Assembly: GCA_032622095.1 (NCBI GenBank)
Contig: CP136067.1
Span: 57,761,899-57,825,898 of the forward strand
DNA length: 64,000 nt
DNA from: Siphonodentalium dalli
Taxonomy: Eukaryota > Mollusca > Scaphopoda > Gadilida > Siphonodentaliidae
Reading direction: 5' to 3'
Shown here: in pieces, positions 29,701 through 42,300 of the stretch
Position numbering within the stretch: position 1 is the first letter of the stretch
Layout of the letters: each line of letters begins with the position of its first letter
Translations under genes and position numbers: made by a program
The notes under the pieces: generated by a model
Seen by the model: only the letters and a program-made list of their open reading frames with translations
Database searches by the model: none
What the model was told of the DNA's origin: nothing

Positions 29701-31317
29701 CCGTGGGCATGTGTCAGGTGTACATGTATACAGTGAGTCACTATATTGTTATGTCTGTGGTGTTTATGTATATATGTAATGACTGTGTGGTAATGGGTGG
29801 CTATCGCTTTCCATGATATGACATGTCCTCTCTATTGATTAACATATCCTTGAGTTATTGTGGAAAGCGATAGCCACCCAAGGTACACATGTACAACCCA
29901 CCCATTACCCCAGTCACTCCATATGTACATAAACACCACACAAATGACAACATAGTCACCCATTTTATACACGTACATGTACTAGTACACCTGATCATAA
30001 AGCCGTACTTGGTTATATCCGTACATACCACAAATGACGATACAGCCACGAGTCACCATGCATGAACACCGGGTATACACCTACACCAGATCATATAGTC
30101 ACTCTATGTATACATATTCACTACATTCACGATCATACAGTCACTCATTGTATACATATTCACCTCACCATGGACCATACAGCCACTACATGTATACATA
30201 TTCGCCATATCCATGACCATGGAGTCAATCCAGGTATACATATGCACATCACCAATGGTGAGCCCTTCCAGATATACCAATATCCGCACATACGACCACT
30301 CATAAGTTCCATACTTGCCATATCCATACACGCCATCCATGATAATAAATCTACTCCCCATACACCACCAATGATAACACATCCACAACATATATAAATA
30401 TACATCCCATCGTTACCAACAGGACACTCCCTATATACCCACACATAATTCATGACCATACAATAACTCCCTGTATACGTATTATCCCCATCTAAGATCA
30501 TAGAGTAACTCCCTGGCTGCCATCTTGGATTCCACCCTGTATCCAGTTGATAAATGTTTATCATAATGGGCCAGAATACCCACATATCATGGTTCATCTC
30601 AGTTCCGTCTCAATGGTTCTGCCCATTTCCTTTCAATAATATGGTTCTCCGCAAAATTCCATACTGCAACTTTAAAATGAATTTGTCATGCCCCATACGG
30701 AACTGGGACAAACATAATAGAACGTAGTTGTCAATTAATTGCATTGTAACTACCACGTACAATAACCAAGTGAGTCACAATTTGCCACTTTTTTTCGGAT
30801 AACGCAGAGAATAATGTTCGGGATATGTTAACTTTTAACTTTTTACAAATTTGGTTGCCATTTTGGAAGCCATCTTGAGCAATTTAGTCTATAAACACCG
30901 TAGTGTGACACATTTAAGATAGACCAAAACAATAAACACCCTTCAATCCAAAGATAGTTACATTTTACTTGAACAAATGGTCGAACCCTGAAAATTGAAT
31001 TTTTGCCGATATTTATGTCAAGTTTGTGAGAGAAAAATCCAATATTTCTGGTGATGTTAGTGGTGACAATAGTAAAAATAATCCATGGTGCATCAGACAT
31101 GTTAGTATCCAATGTATAGAAAACAGATTAGCCAATTGTGTACATCAACCACAACTTGTAAGTCTCGTTCTTATCAGAAAACGACATGAATATATATTTC
31201 TTAAGTTGATCGTATCGATTTAGGGATGTATTGGTTGTAATAGTGCAACGTTCCAGGGGTGAACGCACATACACACACGTTGGACGTATGCAATCATGTA
31301 AATAAAAGTGATTTTAA
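26731..31317. mobile_element. second large foldback element with inverted minisatellite core
   Basis: The ends TTAAAATCACTTTTATTTAC (26731) and GTAAATAAAAGTGATTTTAA (ending 31317) are inverted. The arms match through CATACGTCCAACGTGTGTG, TTAAGAAATATATATTCATG and the block around TTTGGATTGAAAGGTGTTTA (27690) and its complement (30945). The right arm lacks the segment equivalent to about 26900-27480. The centre (28.1-30.5 kb) is a ~60-bp degenerate minisatellite with 'GTATACATGGAGTGACTGTATGGTCATGG', reversing at 29.8 kb. No transposase seen. A CG at both flanks may be the target duplication, which is weak. Confidence 0.75.
28100..30490. repeat. degenerate ~60-bp minisatellite, inverted at 29.81-29.86 kb
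   Basis: Units such as GTATACATGGAGTGACTGTATGG recur to 29.8 kb and as the reverse complement (CCATACAGTCACTC..GTATAC) from 29.88 kb. The turning point is a perfect hairpin GGTGGCTATCGCTTTCC (29796) / GGAAAGCGATAGCCACC (29862). Reading frames here are repeat by-products. Confidence 0.75.
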
Positions 31318-31800
31318 CGTTTTAACGTTTTGAGGGGTGACCCGATGACCCCCTTCTTATCTTAAAACCCCAGGAAAAGTTGCTTCTTAAGTTGTGTTTT
31401 TATAATTAGTATATATCAAAGTACGTTGAGACCAAAAATTATGGATGTACGCGAAAGTGTAAAAAAAAGTGAAAAATCACGTTTTGGGGTTCAGCATGGG
31501 ACCCCCTTTCTTATCTGAAAACCCCAGGAAAATCCCTTTCTTAAGTTGTGTTTTCTTAATCAGTACACTTATGAGTATCATCAAACCAAAATTCATCGAT
31601 GTACGCGGAAGTGTAAATAGAAGTGATTTTTGGCACTGTTTGGGGTTCAGCGGCCCCTAAACCCCAGGAATGCGCAACTTAAGAAATCGGTTTTTCAGAA
31701 TGTTCCATTATTGGTACCAACTTTAGGGGGTCAAACCTTTTGTACGCAAAAGTGTAAATAGAACGTATGCGGGCTCCCCAACTAATGCATTCGATGCGAT
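31318..31800. repeat. three ~150-bp tandem repeats between foldback and Helitron-like element (copy 1)
   Basis: Each unit has GACCCCC.TTCTTATCT.AAAACCCCAGGAAAA, CTTAAGTTGTGTTTT, and ends GATGTACGCGAAAGTGTAAA or similar. Repeated at 38835-39300 within the duplication. Confidence 0.65.
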
Positions 31801-31817
31801 AAGAAGTGATGTTGTAA

Positions 31818-34800
31818 TCTTAATATATAAATGCAAATGTGTGTATGTATATGTTCCGTGTATAGGCTCCCACATTTATCCACCGATTGCGATGAAATTT
31901 GCCACGGGTGTGTATTTCGAAACTCCAGGCAACGTGGTCTTGGTACGGTCTATGTCCGATGTCACGTTTTGACGCTATATCCACATTACCGAACATGAAC
32001 GCAACGAACGCTCTTTACCTTTACCATATATGGACAAATAACAACTATAACGCTCTTTATTTTTAATGTATATGGACAGCTAATATGTGTGCATGACTCT
32101 CCCTGTATGTATGTTACTTATATAGACGTCCACATTTCTACACCGATTACGATTAAATTTGACATGAATGTATTTCGGCTCATCTGTGTAAGTAGATGAA
32201 ATATTTGTTGATTCCCCTGGAATGACAAAAAAAAATAACTAGGGCAAGTGTTAGGGCCTACAGTAGAATAAAAAATTACACAAACTTAAATTTATCTTTT
32301 TTTCAGACATCAACCAGCATCAACTAGTAGGCCTAGAGCCTATAGTAATACCAAAAAGGAAAATGTGCATATGAACCAGTGTACGAATTAACTTTTATGT
32401 ATGCCTGCATGACCACCGACCCGACCTCGCATTACGACTTAGAACTAGGCCTAAAATAATGCTTACCCCTTTGAGTTTGAACGTTGATGGTCAATTTAGT
32501 GCCAAATCCATATACACGGATGTATATTACTGAGATTCATTTGGACAATCAGAGCTGAACTTCGGTCATGTACTGGATGGAGTTCATGTGCAATAAGAAA
32601 TTCACACACATTCTGTACATGACTAAGTTATGTGTGCCTTCAAACTAGACCACCTTGCATGCACATCATCTTATAAATATACAATAATTAAGTAAATTAA
32701 TTTTTCTTCTTTGATAATTTTCAAATTAGCCTGAATTACATTTACATACTAGTATATGCAGGTAATTATGGGATTTAATAATTACAATGTGAACAAAACT
32801 GTAATGTGTCCTGGTCCCTCTTCACATCTATTTAAATAATATATTTATACTTTTCAGAAGACTATCCAAGGAAGGTTATATTTTTGTTTCTTTCAATAAA
32901 TGTTATTAAAACTTTATTTCATGTCTACTTATTTACTTATTGATGGTTGTCAACAACACTGAAACAAATAATTTGACAATTCAAATAATTATTTGACAAA
33001 AGTATATTTAAAAATCAATTTAGTATACAAACACTGATACAAATATTTAGTTCATACATTACACTCATGCATCAACTAACTGTATGAGTAAAGAGACTGT
33101 CGTGAAGTATAAGAATTATTGTAATATTCTGTCATGAGTTGTTAGCTGATATTGTCAGACTGCATTAAGTTCATCCTACCCTAGAGCTATCTGAAGTATT
33201 TTTTTATTGATCTACACCGTGAACTAGACAATTTTCAATATAAAAACTGCCAAGCAAGCTGAAACAGACACAATAAAAACATTGCGCGCAAAAAAAATCA
33301 ATGAAAATTTTGCGACCCACCCCACAATATTCACTATTTTTCCATTTTATATCAACTTATGGGGGTAATTATAACAATATTGAATGTATTAGTGCTTCTC
33401 ATATTGCAACAAGCCACAACATATAAACAAATATGTTTAAAACAGTTGAAAATATGTCAATGAAAAAAAAATGCAAAAAAGGTGGTCAAAACTGTTTCCG
33501 GCCTCGGGTACCCACCCACACCCCCCCCCACCTCATGTCTCGTAAAAAAAATCCCCCCCCCCCCCCCCCCGGACAAACCAGGAAATTTCGGCAAAACATG
33601 CATCTGACCCTTAAGACATCGTCTATTATGTCACCAATTGATCAGATTTCTGAATGGTGAAACTTCTGTCTGATCTGAAATGTTCTTCTATATATATATA
33701 TATAATATAGTCATTACAAGACAATACCATATACTATACTGGGGACTCTTATTTAATTTTTCGTAAATCCGTTTACTAATTCATAAAATTAAAAGTGGCC
33801 GCCATATAGGATGCTTTCTTGGATTTTGATACTCTTCTAATTTATGGGGAAATTAAATTTAGCGTGATCTGTAAGAGTTTGTTTTGGACGAGTATGGTAG
33901 GCCGGTCATGTTTCGCACTTTCCGGAGAATGGCCCATTTGTTGATCATAAATCTTAATCCCGGTCTTGTGCTGCACGGTGATGCAAAATTACACTATAAG
34001 AAAGCTATAGCAAATGGATAAGCCGGAATAAAGGGAATTGGTTTGCTGTTCACATTGTACTTGCGGTATATGCATTGTGTTGTTATAATATAATTGTCCA
34101 AGTTGTATTTCCAATGATGCAGACAACTTGTTATCGAAAAGACTGTCTAAAATGTGTGCATCATTGATTATTACCTATGACACACGGAGAAACCCAATGT
34201 CCAGGGCACCCTTAATTATCGTTGATTATATTTTCCCGATATGAATCTCGAAGTTTGTGGCCGTCGATTTCTGGGCTAATCCGGAAGAATCGTCCGTTGT
34301 ACAAGAGGAGCTCATTAATTATGCGACGTGCCATACAACACAGATGATGAGCAGTCGCAAATGTATACTTTTATGTTTGTTATTTAATATGTTTATGTAT
34401 TATATGTCTTTTTATTATATGCATTATTATTAAAGATACGGGCGGCGTTGGCTGTTAAAATATTCCGCTCCGTCAAAAACCGCCATAAACAGAAAGAATA
34501 GTAAAATAGAGACATATTTGTTCTTATACCAATCAGAAATATGGCATAAACATTATGTTATCGTCAAATGTTTTTCCTTTGTTATGTAAACAATAGCAAA
34601 ATAACGTTACGTTTCCTGGCTTTTGCTTAGATCCGGATATGGTAAACATAGAGAGCGTTATTTGTTACGTACTCTTTTCCTGATATGGAAATAATAAAGA
34701 GCGTGAAAACATGAAACTTAGACGTTACAACCGTCCGATCTCTATACTCTCATCTTGATGAGAGTAGCGAGATCGGACGGTTGTGGCGTCTACATGAAAC

Positions 34801-35799
34801 TCCGCTTGCAACTTTAATTTAATTGGCGCCGGAGTCGGCTTACACTTTTTGTGTGGTCCCGTAAACAAACGTGTGCGCATGCGTACAAAGTAACTCGACA
34901 AAGGGAAGTAATTCTATACCAAACCAACTGTAATCGATTCCCATGGGGGATAACTGAAAAAATAATGACATATCGCCACGTTAAGACTTATTAGATTCGA
35001 GTTCGACGCCACAATGATGCGTTCGTCTGTTTCAAAATCAGGTCACATCGGATCTGGTCATCGATAATGAATAATATTGTATCACCCCTCTCCCATAATA
35101 TGTGTCACTGATTTTTGTTTTATATAAATGCGCACCCGGATGACAGTTGAAGTTCCAATACAAACCACATATTTATTGAAAGAGTTTACCAAAAGGTAGT
35201 GAATGCGTTTTCTGCACAATATAGAGTTATAGCGCTTGTATCGCTAAAAAAAGTAGACGATTGCTAACAAGATAAAGTTATGACATGAATGTATTTCGGC
35301 TCTCCCGTTAACAGCGGCTGGGTCCTGACTGTCGGACGTCGCATTTTGATATCCATATAAGAGTCACATTATACCGAATAGAAACGACACGAACGCTCTT
35401 TATATTTGACCTTATCGGGACAACGAACGCCACGTACGCTCTTTATATCTTACCATATCAGCACGCTCTGTAATCTAGTCATTCTGTCCAGATGCTGCCT
35501 AACAAATGAAGCTTATCCAGATCTCCAAAGACTTGAAAAGTATGAGCAAGGAGAGCCCACGAATTAAGCGAAGTTAGAGATGATCGATTGAATAGGCTAG
35601 GGCTACGTCCCAACATGCATGTGACATACAAACTATGGAACAACAAGAACAAACAGTATATTGATTCGACGAGAATCCACGGATCAACGGGACAACAGTC
35701 AAAGAGAGCTTTAGCGAACAAGAGTTCCTAATTTATATTAATTGTTTCCATTTGAATTTTGCCACACTTTACCCGTGCAACGTCGGTTACATCCGCTGG
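31818..35799 (+). mobile_element. non-autonomous Helitron-like element, copy 1 (3982 bp)
   Basis: The 5' end TCTTAATATATAAATGCAAA is followed by TGTGTGTATG and ..CCGATTGCGATGAAATTT, the classical invertebrate Helitron leader. The 3' end ACCCGTGCAACGTCGGTTAC forms a short hairpin followed by CCGCTGG (CTRR). Left neighbour A and right neighbour T fit insertion between A and T without duplication. No Rep/helicase ORF. Leader-like segments recur inside at 32090 and 35281. Confidence 0.65.
34721..34790. repeat. hairpin in Helitron-like element, copy 1
   Basis: ACAACCGTCCGATCTC pairs with GAGATCGGACGGTTGT, with inner CTCTCATC / GATGAGAG pairing, about 30-bp arms. Also at 42215-42284. In the third copy (52618) only the right arm remains. 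Confidence 0.8.
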
Positions 35800-35994
35800 T
35801 GTTCAATAATAATGATAACGTTCAATAATATATATGGCGATAGTGTAGGATATACACTCCTAGTTAACATGCGATTTTTATTTTCCATCAATATGTTATA
35901 TATGGTCAGAGAGGTCACAGCCAACTAGCCTTACAACCGTTTGACCAACTGAAACATTAAATAACAAAACAATATAATCTATTGTACGTATATA
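35800..35994. other. duplicated flank right of Helitron-like element 1
   Basis: AT-rich DNA shared with copy 2 (43291-43489). No gene. Confidence 0.4.
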
Positions 35995-36425
35995 TATTTA
36001 CACACTAAGTGTTGTCATCACTAAATCCAGCATTCTGATTGGTCGGCGCCCACGTGGCTTGGAAAGACGAACGCGTAATGCTTTGGGCGCATTTTGACTC
36101 ACGCAGGATTGACTTAATACATCATCGGGTTTCAACATGAAGAGAAATTGTTCCTATTAACTTTTGCCAAGGGTGCTATTGGGTATTTTGGGCTGATCTT
36201 GTCACGATACACTTTTCGATTTAAATATATTTACAAAAGTGGCTTTTTCGCTAAATGTATATAAATATAAGGATTAACTGTCATGTGGACTATTTTTTAT
36301 GGAGATGTAACGGTGAGGTAAGTGGACATAACTTGTATGTAAAACCCTTCGGGTTTTACACAAGTTGTGTCCACTTACCTCACCGTTACATCTCCATAAA
36401 AACAGTCCACATGACAGTTAATCCT
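35995..36425. mobile_element. 431-bp MITE, present only in duplication copy 1
   Basis: Bounded by TATA on both sides; copy 2 has a single TATA at the same point (43486). Starts TATTTACACACTAAGTG and ends TTAATCCT. The right third is a 154-bp near-perfect hairpin (36271-36424) with arms of about 75 bp and a CCC-TTC-GGG tip. A second copy sits elsewhere at 52780-53258. No terminal inverted repeat apart from the internal hairpin. Confidence 0.8.
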
Positions 36426-36429
36426 TATA

Positions 36430-38081
36430 CAACGGTGCAAATATGACACCTATTTTGTAATCCAGCAAATAATAGTCGTCCCAAATGTCACACATCATAG
36501 TAGCCACCCATGTATATAACACCGAATTTATTTATCATCACACAACATGTTCGTTAATGGCATAACATCGGCTCACAGTACCATCTAATGCAATCCGCGT
36601 TACAAATATTATTCGTAGTGGTCGAGAGTTTGCAGTTTGGTATATCAATTTGCTATGCTTTGCCAGTGATTCTTTATGGCAGGTGGCTTTGAATTGGAAA
36701 CAAATTATAAATAACGACAAACAGTAAGATAGTAGCAAATATATCAATACAACAGAAAGGATGACAGGCCTGGTTCAATTCGCAACAAACACTATATAGT
36801 TCAAGACTGATGGCGCCATTAGTCTTGAACTATATAAAATGTAGTGTTTATAGGGTTTGGTTTATGACGCACTGGCCATATCGTGACATTGTATGGTTGT
36901 TGGAGAAGGACATGCAGCGCAGAGTATTAATCTGTTCGCGAAATAAATTTACTGCACACCACGACTTGCCAAAATATTCGAAAGTTATTTTCACACATCA
37001 GTTCCGATTGGGATTCGCAATTTTCGTTAGCATGGTGTCCGTACAGGAAGCTACAAGTAACTCAGAGTAAGTCAGCGTGGTGCAACTAAAACACTTTTAT
37101 AAATCCCATGATATTGTGAGTAATTTATAGAGTAATTTGTGTTTGTCCAGAAAACCTGGAAGTGTCATATTTAAGTGTCAAATTGCTGAAAATGCATAGT
37201 TCCACATAGTATGAATCTTAATCAATGAAAATGGGTTAATTAGAAATGAATTTAAGATATGCCTATGTCTCTGTATAGTGTATGGTAAACATGTCGTCAT
37301 CGGAGCCATGGTTGACATTTAGTCACTGAGCGCTAATTGGTTGATTCACTATCAGGGCCCAATCGGCAAACCTCGGTGATTTCCGTATACGCAAATATAC
37401 TATTTCTGTAAGAACGATAATCCGAGAAGTTGCGATTGTATCAGAGCCATGTAATCCTTGTGACTGAATACCTGCCAGCGAAGAGAGGCAAATGCTGCTC
37501 ACCAATTTTAGATTAATGTATGACGCTATGCTACTCCATTCCAAATATTAGAATTAAAAAGTTTTACATAAATCCAGCCCAAAATGGTAAGATATTTTCA
37601 ACAAAGAATTTCTCTGGATCTATCTGGCGAAAAATCTTGAATTTCACTTATCATCATCTTCATTGTATATATAATCTGAGAAATTATTAAGAGACGATAA
37701 AACAATGGATTTTAATACATTTGAGAGGTTGGAAATATTATTTTTGTTTTTTTCCCTTTGGGTACCAAGAACTGCTAGAATAATTAGTAATTTCAGTGAA
37801 ATTATTTCACACAACACTCCAATCACCAAATAGCTTATTGCATTGGATCTATGCGAGGAGTCTTCATTTGTATCATAATGTTGAGTTAGATTTTAATAAC
37901 ATAATATAGCATCATAAACCCATATATTATATGAAGAATAAAGCAGCCACAAGTACTCCAGCCCAATGGGAACAAGTGTGGTCCCACCAAGCAGGGAGCG
38001 ATCAACTGGAATTAGGCCACAGTGTTAAGAGATATGGTGGTCAGTTTTAATTTAGTTATGAACACATGAACCATACCTTAT
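36430..38081. other. right part of duplication copy 1, with a 42-bp palindrome
   Basis: Matches 43490-43695 plus 48595-49991. ATATAGTTCAAGACT at 36794 pairs with AGTCTTGAACTATAT to 36836, around GATGGCGCCAT. An 86-codon ORF starts inside it. Nothing else supported. Confidence 0.5.
36810..37070 (+). CDS. 86-codon ORF of unknown function, kept in both duplication copies
   Basis: ATG at 36810 within a palindrome. Protein MAPLVLNYIKCSVYRVWF..., with a hydrophobic stretch near the C-terminus (FRLGFAIFVSMVSV). The copy at 48764 differs at one residue noticed (Thr/Ala in WFMTHW). Conservation is explained by recent duplication. No family recognised and no support for expression. Confidence 0.2.
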   Translation: MAPLVLNYIKCSVYRVWFMTHWPYRDIVWLLEKDMQRRVLICSRNKFTAHHDLPKYSKVIFTHQFRLGFAIFVSMVSVQEATSNSE

Positions 38082-38397
38082 AGTACAGCGACCAAAAGCC
38101 AAAAGTGGTCGGGTACCCCTACCCACGGTAGAACAAGTTAAAACCAACTTTTTTTGAAGGAGAAATATATACTGTTGACGAAAATGATAGTGAAAAATAA
38201 CGGAATTGGTGGTGGCTATTCTCAAATTGACGATGAACGATACCCACCGGTGACTTTTCCCAGAAATTAACGATTTTGTTAAAGTGAGACCTGCGGCTAT
38301 GTCCTAAGTTATTTGCCCACATTGTTGGTGTTAAAATGACTACAACATACCATATCTGCACCTGATATGCAAGAAGTGTTGGTTAATTTGGATTTTC
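38082..38397. other. unassigned DNA between the duplication and the foldback end
   Basis: No gene or repeat recognised. Confidence 0.35.
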
Positions 38398-38835
38398 GTG
38401 CCATTTTGCATATTTAATTGCTCCAATGATCAGTTAATATACAAAACACAACATAAAGTTGCATTACTCAACCAGTTCCAAACAGCCATTTTGGCGGCCA
38501 TCTTGGATGGTGAGTTTCAACTTTGGCCCAAAAAAGTGTCATTATGTCTTAGCTTTACGAAAATATATACATTTGTATACATTTTACTAGATTTTCCCGC
38601 TATAATTTTCATAAAACTGGCTCCCTTATAGTTTTAAAAAATGGATCGGGTTGTGGGGGGGGGGGGGGGGTAACAAGTCTCGTTCTTATCAGAAAACGAC
38701 ATGAATATATATTTCTTAAGTTGATCGTATCGATTTAGGGATGTATTGGTTGTAATAGTGCAACGTTCCAGGGGTGAACGCACATACACACACGTTGGAC
38801 GTATGCAATCATGTAAATAAAAGTGATTTTAACGT
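38398..38835. mobile_element. end fragment of the 26.7-31.3 kb foldback family
   Basis: Reverse complement of about 26730-27210: TGATCAGTTAATATACAAAA, GCCATCTTGGATGGTGAGTT, a G run, then TAAGAAATATATATTCATG and GTAAATAAAAGTGATTTTAA in + orientation. It lacks the minisatellite and the other arm. It retains the segment deleted from the right arm of the element at 31.1 kb. Confidence 0.75.
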
Positions 38836-39312
38836 TTTGAGGGGTGACCCGATGACCCCCTTCTTATCTTAAAACCCCAGGAAAAGTTGCTTCTTAAGTT
38901 GTGTTTTTATAATTAGTATATATCAAAGTACGTTGAGACCAAAAATTATGGATGTACGCGAAAGTGTAAAAAAAGTGAAAAATCACGTTTTGGGGACCCC
39001 CTTTCTTATCTGAAAACCCCAGGAAAATCCCTTTCTTAAGTTGTGTTTTCTTAATCAGTACACTTATGAGTATCATCAAACCAAAATTCATCGATGTACG
39101 CGGAAGTGTAAATAGAAGTGATTTTTGGCACTGTTTGGGGTTCAGCGGCCCCTAAACCCCAGGAATGCGCAACTTAAGAAATCGGGTTTTCAGAATGTTC
39201 CATTATTGGTACCAACTTTAGGGGGTCAAACCTTTTGTACGCAAAAGTGTAAATAGAACATATGCGGGCTCCCCAACTAATGCATTCGATGCGATAAGAA
39301 GTGATGTTGTAA
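38836..39312. repeat. ~150-bp tandem repeats, copy 2
   Basis: Counterpart of 31318-31800 with the same three units; about 15 bases are missing near 38994. Confidence 0.65.
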
Positions 39313-42300
39313 TCTTAATATATAAATGCGACTGTGTGTATGTATATGTTCCGTGTATAGGCTCCCACAGTTATCCACCGATTGCGATGAAATTTGCCAC
39401 GGGTGTGTATTTCGAAACTCCAGGCAACGTGGTCTTGGTACGGTCTATGTCCGATGTCACGTTTTGACGCTATATCCACATTACCGAACATGAACGCAAC
39501 GAACGCTCTTTACCTTTACCATATATGGACAAATAACAACTATAACGCTCTTTATTTTTAATGTATATGGACAGCTAATATGTGTGCATGACTCTCCCTG
39601 TATGTATGTTACTTATATAGACGTCCACATTTCTACACCGATTACGATTAAATTTGACATGAATGTATTTCGGCTCATCTGTGTAAGTAGATGAAATATT
39701 TGTTGATTCCCCTGGAATGACAAAAAAAAATAACTAGGGCCAGTGTTAGGGCCTACAGTAGAATAAAAAATTACACAAACTTAAATTTATCTTTTTTCAG
39801 ACATCAAACAGCATCAACTAGTAGGCCTAGAGCCTATAGTAATACCAAAAAGGGAAATGTGCATATGAACCAGTGTACGAATTAACTTTTATGTATGCCT
39901 GCATGACCACCGACCCGACCTCGCATTACGACTTAGAACTAGGCCTAAAATAATGCTTAACCCTTTTGAGTTTGAACGTTGATGGTCAATTTAGTGCCAA
40001 ATCCATATACACGGATGTATATTATTGAGATTCATTTGGACAATCAGAGCTGAACTTCGGTCATGTACTGGATGGAGTTCATGTGCAATAAGAAATTCAC
40101 ACACATTCTGTACATGACTAAGTTATGTGTGCCTTCAAACTAGACCACCTTGCATGCATGCACATCATCTTATAAATATACAATAATTAAGTAAATTAAT
40201 TTTTCTTCTTTGATAATTTTCAAATTAGCCTGAAATAAACATGAAGTGTCATTTACATACTAGTATATGCAGGTAATTATGGGATATAATAATTACAATG
40301 TGAACAAAACTGTAATGTGTCCTGGCCCCTCTTCACATCTATTTAAATAATATATTCATACGTTTCAGAAGACTATCCAAGGAAGGTTATATTTTTGTTT
40401 CTTTCAATAAATGTTATTAAAACTTTATTTCATGTCTACTTATTTACTTATTGATGGTTGTCAACAACACTGAAACAAATAATTTGATAATTCAAATAAT
40501 TATTTGACAAAAGTATATTTAAAAATCAATTTAGTATACAAACACTGATACAAATATTTAGTTCATACATTACACTCATGCATCAACTAACTGTATGAGT
40601 AAAGAGACTGTCATGAAGTATAAGAATTATTGTAATATTCTGTCATGAGTTGTTAGCTGATATTGTCAGACTGCATTAAGTTCATCCTACCCTAGAGCTA
40701 TCTGAAGTATTTTTTTATTGATCTACACCGTGAACTAGACAATTTTCAATTTAAAAACTGCCAAGCAAGCTGAAACAGACACAATAAAAAAAAATTGCGC
40801 GCAAAAAAAATCAATGAAAATTTTGCGACCCACCCCACAATATTCACTATTTTTCCATTTTATATCAACTTATGGGGGTAATTATAACAATATTGAATGT
40901 ATTAGTGCTTCTCATATTGCAACAAGCCACAACATATAAACAAATATGTTTAAAACAGTTGAAAATATGTCAATGAAAAAAAAATGCAAAAAAGGTGGTC
41001 AAAACTGTTTCCGGCCTCGGGTACCCACCCACACCCCCCCCCCCATCTCATGTCTCGTAAAATAAATCCCCCCCCCCGGACAAACCAGGAAATTTCGGCA
41101 AAACATGCATCTGACCATTAAGTCATCGTCTATTATGTCACCAATTGATCAGATTTCTGAATGGTGAAACTTCTGTCTGATCTGAAATATTCTTCTATGT
41201 AGTCATTACAAGACAATACCATATACTATACTGGGGACTCTTATTTAATTGTTCGTAAATCCGTTTACTAATTCATAAAATTAAAAGTGGCCGCCATATA
41301 GGATGCTTTCTTGGATTTTGATACTCTTCTAATTTATGGGGAAATTAAATTTAGCGTGATCTGTAAGAGTTTGTTTTGGACGAGTATGGTAGGCCGGTCA
41401 TGTTTCGCACTTTCCGGAGAATGGCCCATTTGTTGATCATAAATCTTAATCCCTGTCTTGTGCTGCACGGTGATGCAAAATTACACTATAAGAAAGCTAT
41501 AGCAAATGGATAAGCCGGAATAAAGGAATTGGTTTGCTGTTCACATTGTACTTGCGGTATATGCATTGTGTTGTTATAATATAATTGTCCAAGTTGTATT
41601 TCCAATGATGCAGACAACTTGTTATCGAAAAGACTGTCTAAAATGTGTGCATCATTGATTATTACCTATGACACATGGAGAAATCACCCAATGTCCAGGG
41701 CACCCTTAATTATCGTTGATTATATTTTCCCGATATGAATCTCGAAGTTTGTGGCCGTCGATTTCTGGGCTAATCCGGAGGAATCGTCCGTTGTACAAGA
41801 GGAGCTCATTAATTATGCGACGTGCCATACAACACAGATGATGAGCAGTCGCAAATGTATACTTTTATGTTTGTTATTTAATATGTTTATGTATTATATG
41901 TCTGTTTATTATATGCATTATTATTAAAGATACGGGCGGCGTTGGCTGTTAAAATATTCCGCTCCGTCAAAAACCGCCATAAACAGAAAGAATAGTAAAA
42001 TAGAGACATATTTGTTCTTATACCAATCAGAAATATGGCATAAACATTATGTTATCGTCAAATGTTTTTCCTTTGTTATGTAAACAATAGCAAAATAACG
42101 TTACGTTTCCTGGCTTTTGCTTAGATCCGGATATGGTAAACATAGAGAGCGTTATTTGTTACGTACTGTTTTCCTGATATGGAAATAATAAAGAGCGTGA
42201 AAACATGAAACTTAGACGCTACAACCGTCCGATCTCTATACTCTCATCTTGATGAGAGTAGCGAGATCGGACGGTTGTGGCGTCTACTCCGCTTGCAACT

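Larger units (their letters stand above)
31160..38081. repeat. segmental duplication, copy 1
   Basis: Sequence from AAGTCTCGTTCTTATC through the Helitron-like element to CACATGAACCATACCTTAT recurs at 38675-49991 with only scattered differences. Copy 1 alone has the 431-bp MITE at 35995; copy 2 alone has the satellite block. Because both flanks of the Helitron-like element are shared, this is a duplication, not two separate insertions. Confidence 0.85.

Noticed and set aside
28296-30597. His/Thr- and Met/Tyr-rich short proteins
   Set aside because: They arise from the ~60-bp minisatellite core of the second foldback element.
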